Source: Botryotinia globosa (lineage: Eukaryota; Ascomycota; Leotiomycetes; Helotiales; Sclerotiniaceae). Taken from it: a stretch of DNA of 64,000 nt. A program made the position numbers and the translations under genes. The notes beneath the pieces were generated by a model. It ran no database searches and was not told the DNA's origin. It saw nothing but the letters and a program-made list of their open reading frames with translations. The stretch is taken from the NCBI GenBank assembly GCA_014898425.1, contig RCSZ01000002.1:1550001-1614000 (forward strand), in the 5' to 3' direction. Positions 1-11,333 of this stretch are shown piece after piece. The stretch's first letter is position 1, and the number at the start of each line of letters is the position of its first letter.

Positions 1-995
1 CAAATTATTCTAAATAGAACTAGAAAAGAAAATGCCAAGTACAATAATTATAAGGGTTTAGATCACCAGTCAGTACATGGATTGATGACATAATTTTTAC
101 TTTTCAATTTTTTTTACCAAATTCATTTTTCAATTGTTTGATATCAATTTTCAAAATTTGATTATTATATTTCTAATAAATAATTATCACAATTTCTGAA
201 ATATACAAATTGAAATATCAGGAAATATTTCCAAATCAATTTTCTTGGTGTCCCGTCAATCCGTACATCCACTTGTGACTAGAAACTGATACAAAACAAA
301 CCTTGCTGCTATTGAGAATCACTATGGTTACATCTCTCAATCAAATTCATATTCTCTATAAGATAGGATACCTTGTTAGTATATTAGGCTTGCTCAGGTT
401 CTCGTCATCAGATAATCTGTTCCTAACTTTTGAATCCAATTAATATACTGTGTATTTAAGAAATGAACCTGCTGACTCAACACGCTTATTTTCTTAATGG
501 AGCAACGCAAGCTGACGCAGTTCAAACTGTTGGTCCCGCTGTCGAGATGAAGCAATCGTTCAGATCCACACCTTGCCGTGTTCCGGCTCTCCACCGATAA
601 CTTACTAAAATATAACATAACGATTTGCCTCCCATCTCATCAGCGTCTGTAGAAGTTCAGAGTATAATCTTAATTTAAACTAAATGTTGGGCGTCGTGTG
701 ACACAAGGACTTAGGGTTAGATAAAAGTACCCTACCGCATTAAAATATCAATCCATTCCACAAACCAACTCTCAGTATGTATCCCTTTGTGTGTCGGCTT
801 ATCATCTCTATTGTAACCATGAATTCTATGCACGCAAAAGGGCAAAGAAAAGGTCCGCCAACTCGTCGAGACGTGAAAAAAAAGAATTATATTGATTGAT
901 GCTAGAAAGCGCATGATCTAGGGTATCTTCTAATTATAACGATTAATCTAAAAATTCTTGGCGACTTGAAAAAAAAAGTATACTCGATCGCTTGA
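1..995. other. AT-rich intergenic region
   Basis: Very AT-rich. Short open frames exist but none has splice sites, a convincing start or a recognisable motif. It lies downstream of the minus-strand amylase and probably includes its 3' UTR. I see no gene here. Confidence 0.6.
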
Positions 996-2779
996 TCATC
1001 TAGCCGCATAAAATATAGACCACGGAGATGAACTCTCCTGAACGCTCGGCATCAATATCTTGGCTCCCGCCTGTTCCGCAACCGGATCTTTTTCGCTAAG
1101 TATAATATCTGCGGTACTGACCGATTCACCATATGGCCAATCGGTGATTTCAGCGGCAGTTTTGGAGGAAGAGGAGGCACAAAACATCTTGGAGAATAAT
1201 TTGGATATGGCGTTCTGAGCTGGTGGTAAAATATTATCACAGAGGTTCTCTGCTAGACCAAGAGGGAGAAAAATTCGAGGTTCTCCAGATATTATGATGA
1301 TATTCGTCGATCGTTTGACTCTGAAAGATTCTCCCGTGAGAATGTCGACTAATATGGTACCATTTTTGAACATGGTAGGTATGGAGATGTTTTTGGATCT
1401 GGCCTGGCTACCTAGGTTGGTCAGCACCATGAGCACGGGGCCCTTCTGCGTAGCAGCAACATTGTCTTCAACGTAAAGTTTTGTGGTTAGATGTGTACCA
1501 AATCCTGCATCCCAGCCCAGCTTTCTAATCTGGTTCAATCGTGCGATGTATTGGTATAACGGTGTTATTTTATAATCGGATGTCCACATCAGCTCTCGCG
1601 AGCCTGGATCACCATCTCCAGAATAAGATTGCTCTTGTCCATAGTAAACAATTGGCACACCATCAGTGAGTAGAGTCCATGCCATAGCATTCTTTACAAC
1701 AGCTAAATCCGCGTTGGTGTCGCTGGTAAACCGTGGCATATCATGATTCTCCATAAAAGTTGACATTTGCTGCGTGTCGCGGAATTTCGATCGATATGCT
1801 GGAGTGAGGAGGTTGGTCAGCTCATACATGCTTCCACCATCTCTATTAAAGGCTCTCTTTAAAGGATAATATGTCCCGTAGTCTAGAAGGCCTCCAACAT
1901 AAGGTTGATATGAGCTTAAGTAGTCGGGATCACCTGACAATACCTCACCCACCGACCAGACCCCAGCAGCCCTAATAAAATCGGGCCAGAAATTCTTCCT
2001 GACGTGTTTGGCGGTATCAAGTCTCAAACCATCAATTTTAAACTTTTGTACAAGTTTTGTGATCCAGGCTTGGAGGGTGAGTACCACGGTAGGATCCTCC
2101 GTATTTAGATCGGGTAATGGCACATATCCATCCCCCAACCATCCTTCCTCGCTTTGCTGCTGATTTTCGTAATTTGTGATGAATGACTGTGGATGATAGT
2201 ACGATGAATCATTAAAAGGTACGTATCTGGAATATTCCACTGTAGGAGGTGAACCCATATGATTGACAACTATATCAACCATCAAAAACATACCCCGAGC
2301 GTGCAAGGCATCCGATAGGGCGAGTAAATCATCAGCGGTTCCAAAATGTGGATTTACGGAATAAATATCCTCCTGCCAATAACCGTGATAGGCAACTCCA
2401 TACTCAGTCAATTCTTCGATGTTCTTCGTGATCTGTATGGAATCGTTAGTAAATGCAATTAGAAGACCGATGAGGCGAAAAAACAAACGGGCGAAATCCA
2501 AACTGCATCAAATCCCATTCCTTGGATATAATCAAGTTTAGATATTATTCCCCTCCATGTTCCACCACAATATTCTCTTAACCCAGGCTCCGGGCCTCTA
2601 TTTGGATTGTTCTCATCTTCTATGGCAAATCTGTCGGTGAGCACTTGGTAGATGGAACGCTTTTTCCAGGCCTCGGCATTGGACATGGTGTAACAATTGA
2701 TGGTGGAGAAAAGAGCGAGGGAAATGGTTAAAAGGAAAATATTGATATTCATCTTCTTAAGGCAGCTTTTGGGATACAT
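996..2779 (-). CDS. Secreted alpha-amylase (GH13, Taka-amylase type)
   Basis: Endo-acting alpha-1,4-glucan hydrolase that breaks down starch outside the cell. There are two exons: 2779-2489 and 2432-996. The 56-bp intron (GTTTGT donor, TACTAAC branch, ACAG acceptor) joins the frame as ISP/ITKN and gives 575 aa. The catalytic triad is visible at D236 (DGLRLDTAKH, nucleophile), E260 (GEVL, acid/base) and D328 (ENHDMPRF). The 24- and 68-residue spacings match Taka-amylase (24 and 67). Other GH13 blocks are DIVVNHMG and YHGYWQEDIY. The N-terminus contains a hydrophobic secretion signal beginning MNINIFLL at Met10 (position 2752), so translation may start there rather than at 2779. A TATA-like TATATAAA lies at 2791-2784, close to both candidates. 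After the beta-sandwich domain comes a Ser-rich tail of about 60 residues with no starch-binding module. Family assignment is firm; only the start is uncertain. Confidence 0.95.
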
Positions 2780-3230
2780 GACTTTTATATATTTTCGAGA
2801 AAGGAGAGGAAATACGAGATATATAGACGATCGAATACATTTGTAATTTTATTTCTTTTTTGAGTTCGTATAGAAGGGGATAACCTTGCCAACCAAATAT
2901 AGATTAAGACATCACGTGAACCTGATTTCCCCTATCCTGAACCTCACTGAACATCATCTCGGAACCTTGCGCTTGGTATGTAATTAAGGAAATCGTAATG
3001 CTTAAATACGAGTATTCTATTTTATTTGCCGCGCTTCAGAGAACAGAGAGGAATGATCTTATCCCTCAATTGCACCGTTCTCCAACGGAAATCTCACCTT
3101 GCTGTGCCTGGTACTAGTGTACAGTCATTATCAGGTATCGCTTTATCTCAACATCCAAAAACCACAAGTCAATGACAACTCCCAAAAAACCCCATCCGTT
3201 ACGCCGGTACCCATTCTAGTCTAAAGATGA
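2780..3230. promoter_or_regulatory. Amylase upstream region
   Basis: About 450 bp between the amylase start and the stop of the next minus-strand gene, so it holds the amylase promoter and the neighbour's 3' end. It contains a TATA-like stretch at 2784-2791. No specific activator site can be assigned with confidence. Confidence 0.4.
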
Positions 3231-3713
3231 TCACAAGGTATCGCACCATGGTGTAGTATCCTCAACAAAGCTATCTTCACCATCAAGTGATATCTCGTCT
3301 CGAGCTTCTAAGAATATTAGTCAGTAACTGATGATATATGTGTGTTCTCATCAGTGATGTGAAAACATACCAAAGTTTGAAGCAGCCTCCTTTACCACTT
3401 TGATCCTTTCCCATTCTCTTTTGCCAGCATTGAAAATTTCGGTGCAAAAACCTTTGCAAAAACTGCTGTAAAGACTGTAGACACTTGCAGCACACATCAT
3501 CTGCCAGCTTGGTTTAAAATACCGATAAAACATCACAAAGGTTGTCGATTCAATTGCTTCTATCGTAGGACTTGATTTGGAGCGAGGTTTCGTCAGGCCT
3601 ATATATTCGTAGGCACGATCCGCGCTGTAGCGAGCTGAAATTCCGCATGCCGCACTGGTAGCCACAAATCCTGCCAAGGGAATCATTTTCTTAAATGCTA
3701 CAACTGTCGACAT
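3231..3713 (-). CDS. Small hypothetical protein with hydrophobic segments
   Basis: I do not recognise the family. Two exons (3713-3371 and 3307-3231) are joined by a 63-bp intron with a GTATGT donor, a CTGAC branch and a TTAG acceptor. The spliced product is 139 aa. Reading through the donor would end the protein early at 120 aa, while splicing adds an acidic tail ending PWCDTL. Residues 8-25 are hydrophobic (IPLAGFVATSAACGIS), and a second weakly hydrophobic stretch (MFYRYFKPSWQMMCAASVYS) lies near 72-91. The rest is mixed charged, with several lysines before the splice junction. The N-terminal region resembles a membrane anchor or organelle-targeting sequence, which is inference. Clean splicing into a longer frame is the main argument that the gene is real. 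Confidence 0.65.
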
Positions 3714-5117
3714 GATTGATGTTATGATTGTCTAAAGGAAATTTGAGAGGTTTGATAATATGTTTCAATGGTTGGGGAAAAAAGCTGTGTAAAGAAAGAT
3801 ATGAGAAGGAAGTCTGCAAGAATTTTTCTCTTGAATATATAGGAATTTCTAAGGGTTTCCAGGAATTCTAAAAATGCTAGTCGTTTGGCTGTCAGTGACT
3901 AGTCTTGTGTACTTCACCTTGGTTCAAATTTTAATACAGAGACAGACCATTTCCCGCGCTTAATTTTTTATGGACACCTTTTCCAATGTCTTGGAATTTC
4001 TCGAGTCCTTGCTCTTTACAAATCTCCAGCTTCAGGGTCCCCCTTTTTTCCTCCAATCTCAATTCTGCTAGATAGTAGGTAATCTCTAGGAATCACAATC
4101 TCGTAGTTTGAAGAAATTCCCGAGTCCGCGGGGTATAGAACTAACGATTCGTTGACTACCGAACCACCTAAGCAAGATATGATTCATACTCACTAGTGTG
4201 GTGGCCCAAATCATGACATACTTCGAGAGCCCCAGAACTAGCCCAGAGCTTCGTAAATTTGAGTTATATATTACTGTATTTTGAATTTGGTCTAGAAACG
4301 ATCATCAAACTACAGAAAGTTCATTCTCAACTACTCATTTTTTTTCATCATACCAAGCCCATAACACCACAACACCACAAGCCGTGAAAAGCTTTACCAA
4401 AAGACTAGTATCATCATAGCACTTATACTAGTTGCACTCAATTCTGCAAAGTGTCGTTAGTGTAATATACACGTGAAACTCAGATGGAAGCCTTTTCATC
4501 AAGGATGATTCTGTCGCAACAACTTCGAGATTGATAGCAACTGCGCCGCATGTCATATCGAAGTCTGAAACACAACGAGTATCATTTTAAGAATTGCTCG
4601 AAAGTAGGGGCTAGAATCGTTTGGAGATCGAAGTGTGGTGTCGAGAGTCGAAGACCTTACTGCTAATTGCTTTAAAAAAAGGTGCAATTCTCGAGAGTCA
4701 ATGGATTACACCATTCAAGCTGCTGCTGTCATGTTCTGTGTAGGTATTGCGTTCCTGCAAGTATCATTCCGGCCGAGGTTGCCCTGATGTGCAGCTCGAG
4801 GGGATTTCCTCATAGCTATTCCGTTGCATTACTCAAGTCTAGCATACACTAGCTTTTGGATATCGACTTTCGGGTTCTGCGGCTGGCGTCTCATGGTCAA
4901 CTTCCTGAATTTTGTGTCCTTGCATGGTCGCTGATTTTGGTATTGTTTTTCGTGGTATGTATTCGAAGGTACCTGAGAATCTATATGTCGGAGGCAGTGT
5001 TACGAGCTTCGCAACTTTGTCTATCCGCGGCGTTCGGTGATGGCTTGTATGGTATAGCGTCGTGAGGGTGCTTGGTCAAAATATCCACATCGAGTAATTC
5101 TATCTGTGAGCCCAGCG
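3714..5117. other. Intergenic, no supported gene
   Basis: Holds the promoter of the small minus-strand gene and about 1 kb more. Short hydrophobic frames occur around 4700-5065, but they lack consistent starts and splice signals and I do not call them. Confidence 0.5.
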
Positions 5118-5660
5118 ATGGCCGACTGCTGTTTACCACATAATTTGCCCCCTCTCTTCCATTTCCCAATCCCAATAATTCATAGGACACCCGTCACCAT
5201 TATCATCGAAACCTGTCTTAATTTGGTCTTCTTGATCATCGCTGCCATTCCACCCGTCTCTTTAAAGCATCATCTTAGAGCTTACCAGCTCCTCCGGAGT
5301 CTAGTTCCCTCAGAAATCAGAGCTCTTCTGAGATTGAAGCCGAGTCCCACCAGCTCACACTACGCTGTCCATTGTCCAATATTTGGAAAAGAAGCCATAA
5401 TTATTGCCAAAGACAACATAGAATCCACTGCCACCCGTCTCACAAAACAAGATAAACTGCGCTTTGGCCCTTTTTTCCCTACCGTTTTTCTCTCACTTCC
5501 TCCCGAAGTCATCATGAGTCGAACTCTTATCCTTTTCAGCACAAGCTCCAAAAACAAATGCTTATCCCAAGCACTTGTGATTGGGCTGAATTGCAATCAT
5601 TCCCTCATCCTTTTTTCACAAACACGGAAACACCACAAACAATGGAAATGCAGACCATAA
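5118..5660 (+). CDS. Uncertain ORF, 180 aa
   Basis: Single uninterrupted frame of 180 codons starting MADCCLPHNLPP. It has a hydrophobic stretch (LNLVFLIIAAIPPVSL) at about residues 35-50 and a basic C-terminus. No motif or family is recognised. An antisense frame of 78 codons overlaps it, which is typical of chance ORFs, and the composition (many Ser, Leu, His and Lys) is not clearly protein-like. It could be a lineage-specific gene, a relic or chance. Confidence 0.2.
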   Translation: MADCCLPHNLPPLFHFPIPIIHRTPVTIIIETCLNLVFLIIAAIPPVSLKHHLRAYQLLRSLVPSEIRALLRLKPSPTSSHYAVHCPIFGKEAIIIAKDNIESTATRLTKQDKLRFGPFFPTVFLSLPPEVIMSRTLILFSTSSKNKCLSQALVIGLNCNHSLILFSQTRKHHKQWKCRP

Positions 5661-7191
5661 CGTATTGACGTTGTCCTCCTGCATATGAGCCTCGTTCCTC
5701 CTGAGAACCCCGGGGATCTACTTCTCCTTCCCTCAATCTTTCATTAGAACAAACATTGCGAAGCATCTGCTTTATTTTCTTGTACATAGATCACATGAGC
5801 CACCGACACTACAAACACCACCAACAACATAACGATCATACAGATCATAAACACCACAGATAATAAACGAAAGTCCCATCATCCTTGTGTAAAAACCCAA
5901 ATAGAACTGCCATCTTCCTTCATGTGCAAGATAATAAAAATGCCACAGACTATAGATAAAACTTCAATCTACCTTACACAGACACCATGAATATGATGAT
6001 TTCAATAAATGGTAAACTTAATACAAGGGGTTCGGTCGAGTGCGTGTTCAATCCGCTTGAGATCTTCCATACCCTCGTCCAGGGTAGGAAAGTGAGGTGT
6101 TGCTGGTGCTAGTGGCGAAACAGCAGAAGGAGCGTGAGCAGGGAGGGAGTCGGAGCAATGGGCGCTGGTGCTGGCGATACGCCGAAGATAGATTCAATAT
6201 GAAAGTTGAGATTTGATCAAGATAGAGAGAGATGATATCCAGCGCCAGGCAGAGCCAAGGGAATTAGTTATTCCATGAAATGAGAGAAAGAGAAGATATT
6301 CCATTACCAAACAGATTTAATATTAGAGTTGATCATTGATCGACGTAAAGATAGAGAAAAGATATTCGAAATCGGTTAGATTTCACGTAAGGACTGGGGT
6401 TCTCAGGAGAGAAAGCGAAAAAGAAGAATGTTCATTGCCAAACAGACTGAATGTGGGAATCGTCAATTTGACAGGAGGAGAGATGGAGAGAGATCCAGAC
6501 TGGAGTTGACTTGAGATTCCGGGGGGTTGAGAGAGAGAGGATATTTCACTGCTAGATATACTTGATCGAAAGATTGGTATTGTAGTTGAGAGAAGAGGAA
6601 GAGAGCAAGAGAGGTGAACTCTGTAAAGGGGTTGACATGTGACTTGGGAGATCCGAGGAAGTGAGAGAGAGAAGAATTTCATTTATCATTTAGACTTGAC
6701 ATGAGAATTGGAGGGTTTGAGACGCACACATACACACACAGAGAGAGAGAGAGAATCCCCGCAGTTCATGAATCAGGAATCTCAAGGGACATAAAGAAAG
6801 GATCTTAGCAGCTTTTTGTTTTTGGTGTCGAAAGCCTTGACGTGTAAATCGGGTCTCCTGCTCCCACCTCCCCCAACATACGGAATGTTGTGAATATTCT
6901 GCGTCGCTTTAATATTTTATACAATCAGGGATATTCGGGTCGTTTTAATGTTCCGCACAATTAAGGACATTCAGGTCGTTTCATTGTCTCGGAATATCTA
7001 AAGCACCCAAAGAATCAGAATGTCCTAATCCAAGTTATTGTTTCAATTAAAATTGAGGCAGTATCCCTTACCATCCTATCAATAAGGTTGCCATAGAATT
7101 CATTATCTCCATTTTCGGTATTAAAACTAAGATCCTAACTACTCCGCTTCGCCAGTAACAATCATCAGCCTAGACTATCCCCGACTCATTT
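5661..7191. other. Purine-rich intergenic region with a coding-like relic
   Basis: Between about 6200 and 6760 the plus strand is rich in GAGA runs, ending in an (AC)n/(AG)n microsatellite at about 6725-6754. On the minus strand, 6193-6002 is open for 64 codons with coding-like composition (ending CIKFTIY) but has no ATG or acceptor at its start. It may be a decayed exon. No complete gene is supported. Confidence 0.4.
6725..6754. repeat. (AC)n-(AG)n microsatellite
   Basis: Two adjoining dinucleotide runs, ACACAC followed by AGAGAG, in noncoding DNA. Confidence 0.85.
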
Positions 7192-8672
7192 TTATCCTCT
7201 CCTTCCAAATGGCACTCTTGGGAAATCTAATGGTAACTTCAACTTCGCTGTCCTCCTTTGTGCTGCAGTTGCCTTGTCCAAATCCAATGCCTTCCTCCTC
7301 GCCTCTGGAAGTCCTACAACCCTTGCACCAATCTCCTTGAAATATTGAGTCATCTCCTTTGTCTCCAACTTCAAATCCAGTTGAAGATCATACAGATCAA
7401 CTTCATAGTTATCAACTAGACATGCTAATGCACATGCGTGGGTGATGAGGAGATCAGACTTGAATTTCGACATGACTCCAGCGTCCGAGTATTTGCGTCG
7501 TACATCTTCAATGATAGCTTGCGGTATATTGTCACCTAACTTCGTTTTCATTTCGTCGCGCTTGGGTAGCATTCTTCCACCTCGCATTGGTCGAGAAGCC
7601 ATGTGTAAATCTAACAAGAGAAGGAGGTATCGTAAGACTCTGAGCTTATTAACGCCTGCGGTAGCTGCGGAGACGATTCTGGCCGACACATATCTTGAGT
7701 TGGTCGTAATGTTCTTCTTTGCTTTGACGGATTGTTCCCATTCCAAGACCGGTACAGATTTGAAAATATCACTTCCAATGAGGCTGTCCACCGTATACAC
7801 ATCCTTGATATCTTTCGCGGTAAGATCAGCTTTTGGTCGTGGTTTGGCTGCGTCCGCTTGTTCCTCGAGGTCTTTTCTAGATGCCATGCCAGATGTAGCT
7901 TCTGCCATAGATGCAAGAATGGCAGATTTCGCAGCATCCAACTTCGCTGGCTTGGCACCATCCGCGAGTAATCTTGAGCCTCTGTTCGCTGAGATGGCAT
8001 TCTCGGTAACGGAAGCAATGGCTTTCTTCGCTTTCTTAGTACCGAAAGTCTCTCCAAGGTCATTGCGAAGCTCTCGGATAGTCTGCGAGTAGTGTTAGTA
8101 TCGGCTCTGAGATTCCTTTGCAATAGACTTACATGTTTGGCAAATTCAGCCTCCGTAGCTTGATGTGCTCTAACGCACCCACGAACCACCATCTTTCGCG
8201 CTTCCATAACCTCTAATTTTCCGGTCTTTGGATCGTACACACCGACATAATGCTTCAATAATGCATCAGACCCACCCGCTTCTTCCTCTCGCGCAGTATA
8301 ATCAAGCTTCGGATGTTCTGAGGAATGGAGGAGGACTTCTGTTGTAGCAATTGCTTCGCTTCGTCCTGGTCGTTGAGGGGCATTCTTGCGAGGCTTTGTG
8401 AATGGTTGAAGAGATATAGATGCGGGCATAGCAAGTCCAGGAGTGGATGCTATAAAGAGTCAACCTTTTGTAACCTTGAAACCTCATTTTGGGACTTTGA
8501 TAATCTCCCGGTCTTAACTCAGAAACATACCAATTACAGGAGCCCATTCATCACCATCCTTCAGGGAAATCTGAACATTTCTGTCTTCTTCGATTGCCAC
8601 TTTTTTGCTGGGTCTCGAAGAACCGTCAGCGTTCTTCTTGCGCTTTTTGCTTTTCTCAATGTTATCCGCCAT
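7192..8672 (-). CDS. rpa49: DNA-directed RNA polymerase I subunit A49
   Basis: Subunit of nucleolar RNA polymerase I, which transcribes rDNA; A49 pairs with A34.5 and supports initiation and elongation. Three exons (8672-8531, 8449-8133, 8082-7192) with 81- and 50-bp introns give 449 aa; an in-frame ATG at 8699 would add nine residues. Yeast Rpa49 has 415 aa. Recognition rests on family layout: a basic NLS-like N-terminus (KSKKRKK), the dimerisation module (YVGVYDPKTGKLEVMEARKM) and a C-terminal tandem winged-helix region (LRYLLLLLDLHM, then a Lys/Arg-rich end). Exon phases close exactly: ATT G/CA TCC between exons 1 and 2, CAT/ACT between exons 2 and 3. The upstream region towards 8930 has no other gene and should hold the promoter. 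Confidence 0.93.
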
Positions 8673-8699
8673 TTTGTGATCAAAGTGAAGCCTAGGCAA

Positions 8700-9343
8700 A
8701 TTGTATGAAGGCGCCGGGTATACAAGCTTCTGTGTTGTCGCAAAGCAAATAAATTTTTGGAAGGGTCGGCAATTGGAAACTTTTTCCCCGACATTTTGCT
8801 AAAACAGACAAGGCTGAGATATTGGTGGCTTGACCAATGAGCGGGGTTGTGTTGAGCTGGTCATATGCAGCTTTCAAGCGTATCCATCTAGGTAATTTAT
8901 TATATATGAGGCGTGCAATGATTTTGGTCAATTGTCAATTTATCTATCCATATGATCTATATATACCTACCTATCTAGGTAGGTACCTATGCTGTCATCG
9001 AAAGAGGTAGCTGCTGTAGCTGCAAGTACACGAGTAGATTTGAAGATAATTTGAGAAGCTGGAGTCCATCGTTCATTTTACATTCCGTAGCATCGAGAGC
9101 AAAGCGGGGGGAAGATGAGTTTGGAGTTTGGTCATAACCAACTCTCTACTTCGTTTGGATTATATCTGGGGAAGGCTTTGATAATACATGCGGGGAAGCT
9201 TGAAGCTTGGATGTCACAACAACCGCTTCGAAGTACAATAGCGACCATTTCAAAAAAGAGTAAAATCATAGTTATCATATTCACTTTCAAGACATTTCAC
9301 GTTGTGCAAAGATGACATGAGTGAAGAAGAACTTCTTTTTTTC
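8700..9343. promoter_or_regulatory. RPA49 upstream region with hairpin-like palindrome
   Basis: Promoter side of RPA49. At about 8963-8985 a near-perfect inverted repeat (TACCTACC...GGTAGGTA) is built from the TAGGTA/TACCTA motif that recurs across the window. No gene is supported. Confidence 0.45.
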
Positions 9344-9652
9344 TTATTCATTCCTATCGGGTTGGTAGTCATAAGGACATTTAGCATCAGAGGCAGCTTC
9401 TTTCCCTTGACGTATTAGTTCATAAACCCTCAATGAACAAATCGACATTGCGTTGTTGACCGATCCAGCTTCCTTCCGAAACTTCCCACCACAGGCCGAC
9501 AAGTGCGCGTCATCAAACTGATCTTTCCTTGAACACCCAGCCGCCGTTGCACGAAGCGCGAACTCCGAACTTGTTGGTGAATACTGAAATGCTGAAAAAG
9601 GCGAAGGACGTTTGGTGCGAGAGATGGCGCATTCGAAAGAGGTTAAGATATC
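9344..9652 (-). other. Coding-like open frame without a start
   Basis: On the minus strand this frame is open for 102 codons and ends at TAA 9346-9344. It contains no start ATG (its only Met is internal, in NNAMSIC). The composition looks like a real protein: four cysteines (CSRK, SACGG, SICSL, AKCPYD), amphipathic charged segments and an acidic end PDRNE. An acceptor-like ATTTCAG lies just before 9583, so this could be a 3' exon, but no donor exon is visible between it and the eL41 gene immediately upstream. Its first exon could lie across or beyond eL41, or it may be a relic. No family recognised. Confidence 0.35.
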
Positions 9653-9707
9653 ATGATGTTATGATTCGAGAGGTAAGGGGTATCGAGATCGAGTTGTTTT
9701 GAGTTGT

Positions 9708-10070
9708 TTACTTGCTGTAGGGGGGTTAGCACATGTTCAACAAAGAAAATTATCCCTACGACAAAGATCGCTGAAAAGCAACAGGGAGGTGAAAACTTAC
9801 GATCGGGCACGAGTCTTGCGGCGCTTACGCTTCAAGCGCCTAGTGCGCTTTTTCCTCCACTTAGCTCTCCTAAAGATGGTTGTCAGTTACAGATACTTGA
9901 AGTTGTTGATGTGCAAGTGATGGAAATCGAGCCAAGAGGGGTAAAAATCCATTCTCGAAGAACTGAGGAAGGAGGAATGGGTTGATTGCAATGGTTCAAA
10001 TGCTTTCAATAAGCATAGGATACACTGCGAATGGCGATCGAGGGTAAAATGGATGGATTTCAACTTACAT
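9708..10070 (-). CDS. rpl41: Large-subunit ribosomal protein eL41
   Basis: The smallest, extremely basic protein of the 60S subunit, which contributes to an intersubunit bridge. There are three exons: 10070-10069 (only AT of the start codon), 9869-9801 and 9714-9708. The 199-bp intron 1 (GTAAGT...TTTAG) splits the initiator codon as AT/G. The 86-bp intron 2 (GTAAGT, branch GCTAACC, CTACAG) splits Ser24 as TC/C. Spliced product: 25 aa, beginning MRAKWRKKRTRRLK and ending KTRARSK. This matches the eukaryote-wide eL41 sequence in length and nearly every position. Without intron 2 the protein would end one residue short at RARS. Exon 3 has only seven coding bases (C-AAG-TAA). The gene is below normal ORF-length cut-offs and easily missed. 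Confidence 0.95.
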
Positions 10071-11091
10071 TTTCAATGTGAGTTGTATGAAGATGGTGAG
10101 GAAGAGAAGTTAATTGCGTCGATTGAAGCTCGAAATATGGGTGTTGATACTCGCTTAATTTTCGAGCTAATTTAGCGCGTTCTGACTGATTAGGGCTAGT
10201 CACATGACTGCCCACCTGTTCCCAAGATACCCAACATAGATTCCTTTACCTGGTCGGGCCCGACTTGAGGGAAAGTAGAGTAGTGGAGGTAAAGCTTGCC
10301 CGGTATTTCATTCAAAGGTTCGCATTCATCCGGACGACAGTATCAATGTTTAATATCAATATAAAGGTTCAAAATTACTATAAATATTCAAAGTCCCCCA
10401 TTCTCCAACATCAACACAAAGATCCACAACACTTTCGATCCATAATGTCAATGTACACATTCAAGGCACTCTCCATATCTGGCGTCAATATAAATATTCA
10501 GAGAATCATATCCCGCAAGTCACAAACCAGCACTCTCAATCTCTCATGTATTATCAAACAATCAAAGGTTCCATGAGCACCATCTCCCTTTATAAGATAT
10601 TTACTAGCTAGCTCTCCGGTGAGTCTACCACACGCAAAGTGTAGAATCTTCAGTAAGGCCTAGGTGTCGTAAGGTTGGCACCAGTTGTACTGGAAGTCAA
10701 TCTTGATATAAAAATCACCCCCGATTTTCATTCAACTTCAACCAGACCCATAGAAGGGAGTTCGTTGATGAAGGACGCCCGTTTGTCACGTGATAGTGAA
10801 ACTAGGAATTGCATGTAGCTGCCTCCCTTCGCTCCTGCCCAAGGAAGACGAGAGAGAGAAGTGAAAAAGAAGCAAGGCGATGCGATACACCAAGAAAATA
10901 TTCAAGTTACATAATCAAGATGATTTACGATGAATCATACCTAGTTTGGCTATTAACTCACAATTTCATCTTTTACTACTTCCATCCTGTACCGTTGATT
11001 TACTTGCGGCCATTTCGCAATAAGTATCAAACTGAAAAATTCACATTCGAAACCTTCTTATTCATCTCCTACGAATCTCTTGATATCAACC

Positions 11092-11130
<39 letters not shown>

Positions 11131-11333
11131 TCCCCCAAGGTGGTGTGAATTGCGCATTCTTTGATCATTTGAACCAATATCGATGCTTATTTGACTAGAC
11201 CGGCATCATCCAGTTTCAAGCTTCTCTGAATAGGTATACGTTAACACTCCATTTTCTCTCTTTCTGACTTTCCCATATTTTCACATTTTCCACAATTTGT
11301 CTCGAGTCCAGCATCCAAGATCTTAAAACCACA
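10071..11333. promoter_or_regulatory. Divergent promoter region, eL41 and FHA kinase
   Basis: Shared upstream DNA between eL41 (-) and the kinase (+). 10340-10510 contains degenerate repeats resembling CAATATAAATATTCA. 11093-11126 is a CT microsatellite in the likely kinase 5' leader. Frames at 10265-10576 and 10809-11198 run through these repeats and are not supported as genes. Confidence 0.5.
11093..11126. repeat. (TC)n microsatellite
   Basis: About 17 uninterrupted TC units, followed by pyrimidine-rich DNA, about 210 bp before the kinase start codon. Pyrimidine tracts of this kind are common near fungal transcription starts. Confidence 0.9.

Noticed and set aside
10265..10576. 103-codon plus-strand frame
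   Set aside because: Built on degenerate AT-rich repeats; no motif, no splice continuity.
10809..11198. 129-codon plus-strand frame before the FHA kinase
   Set aside because: Runs through the TC microsatellite as a Ser-Leu repeat; it lies in the likely promoter and leader, not a gene.
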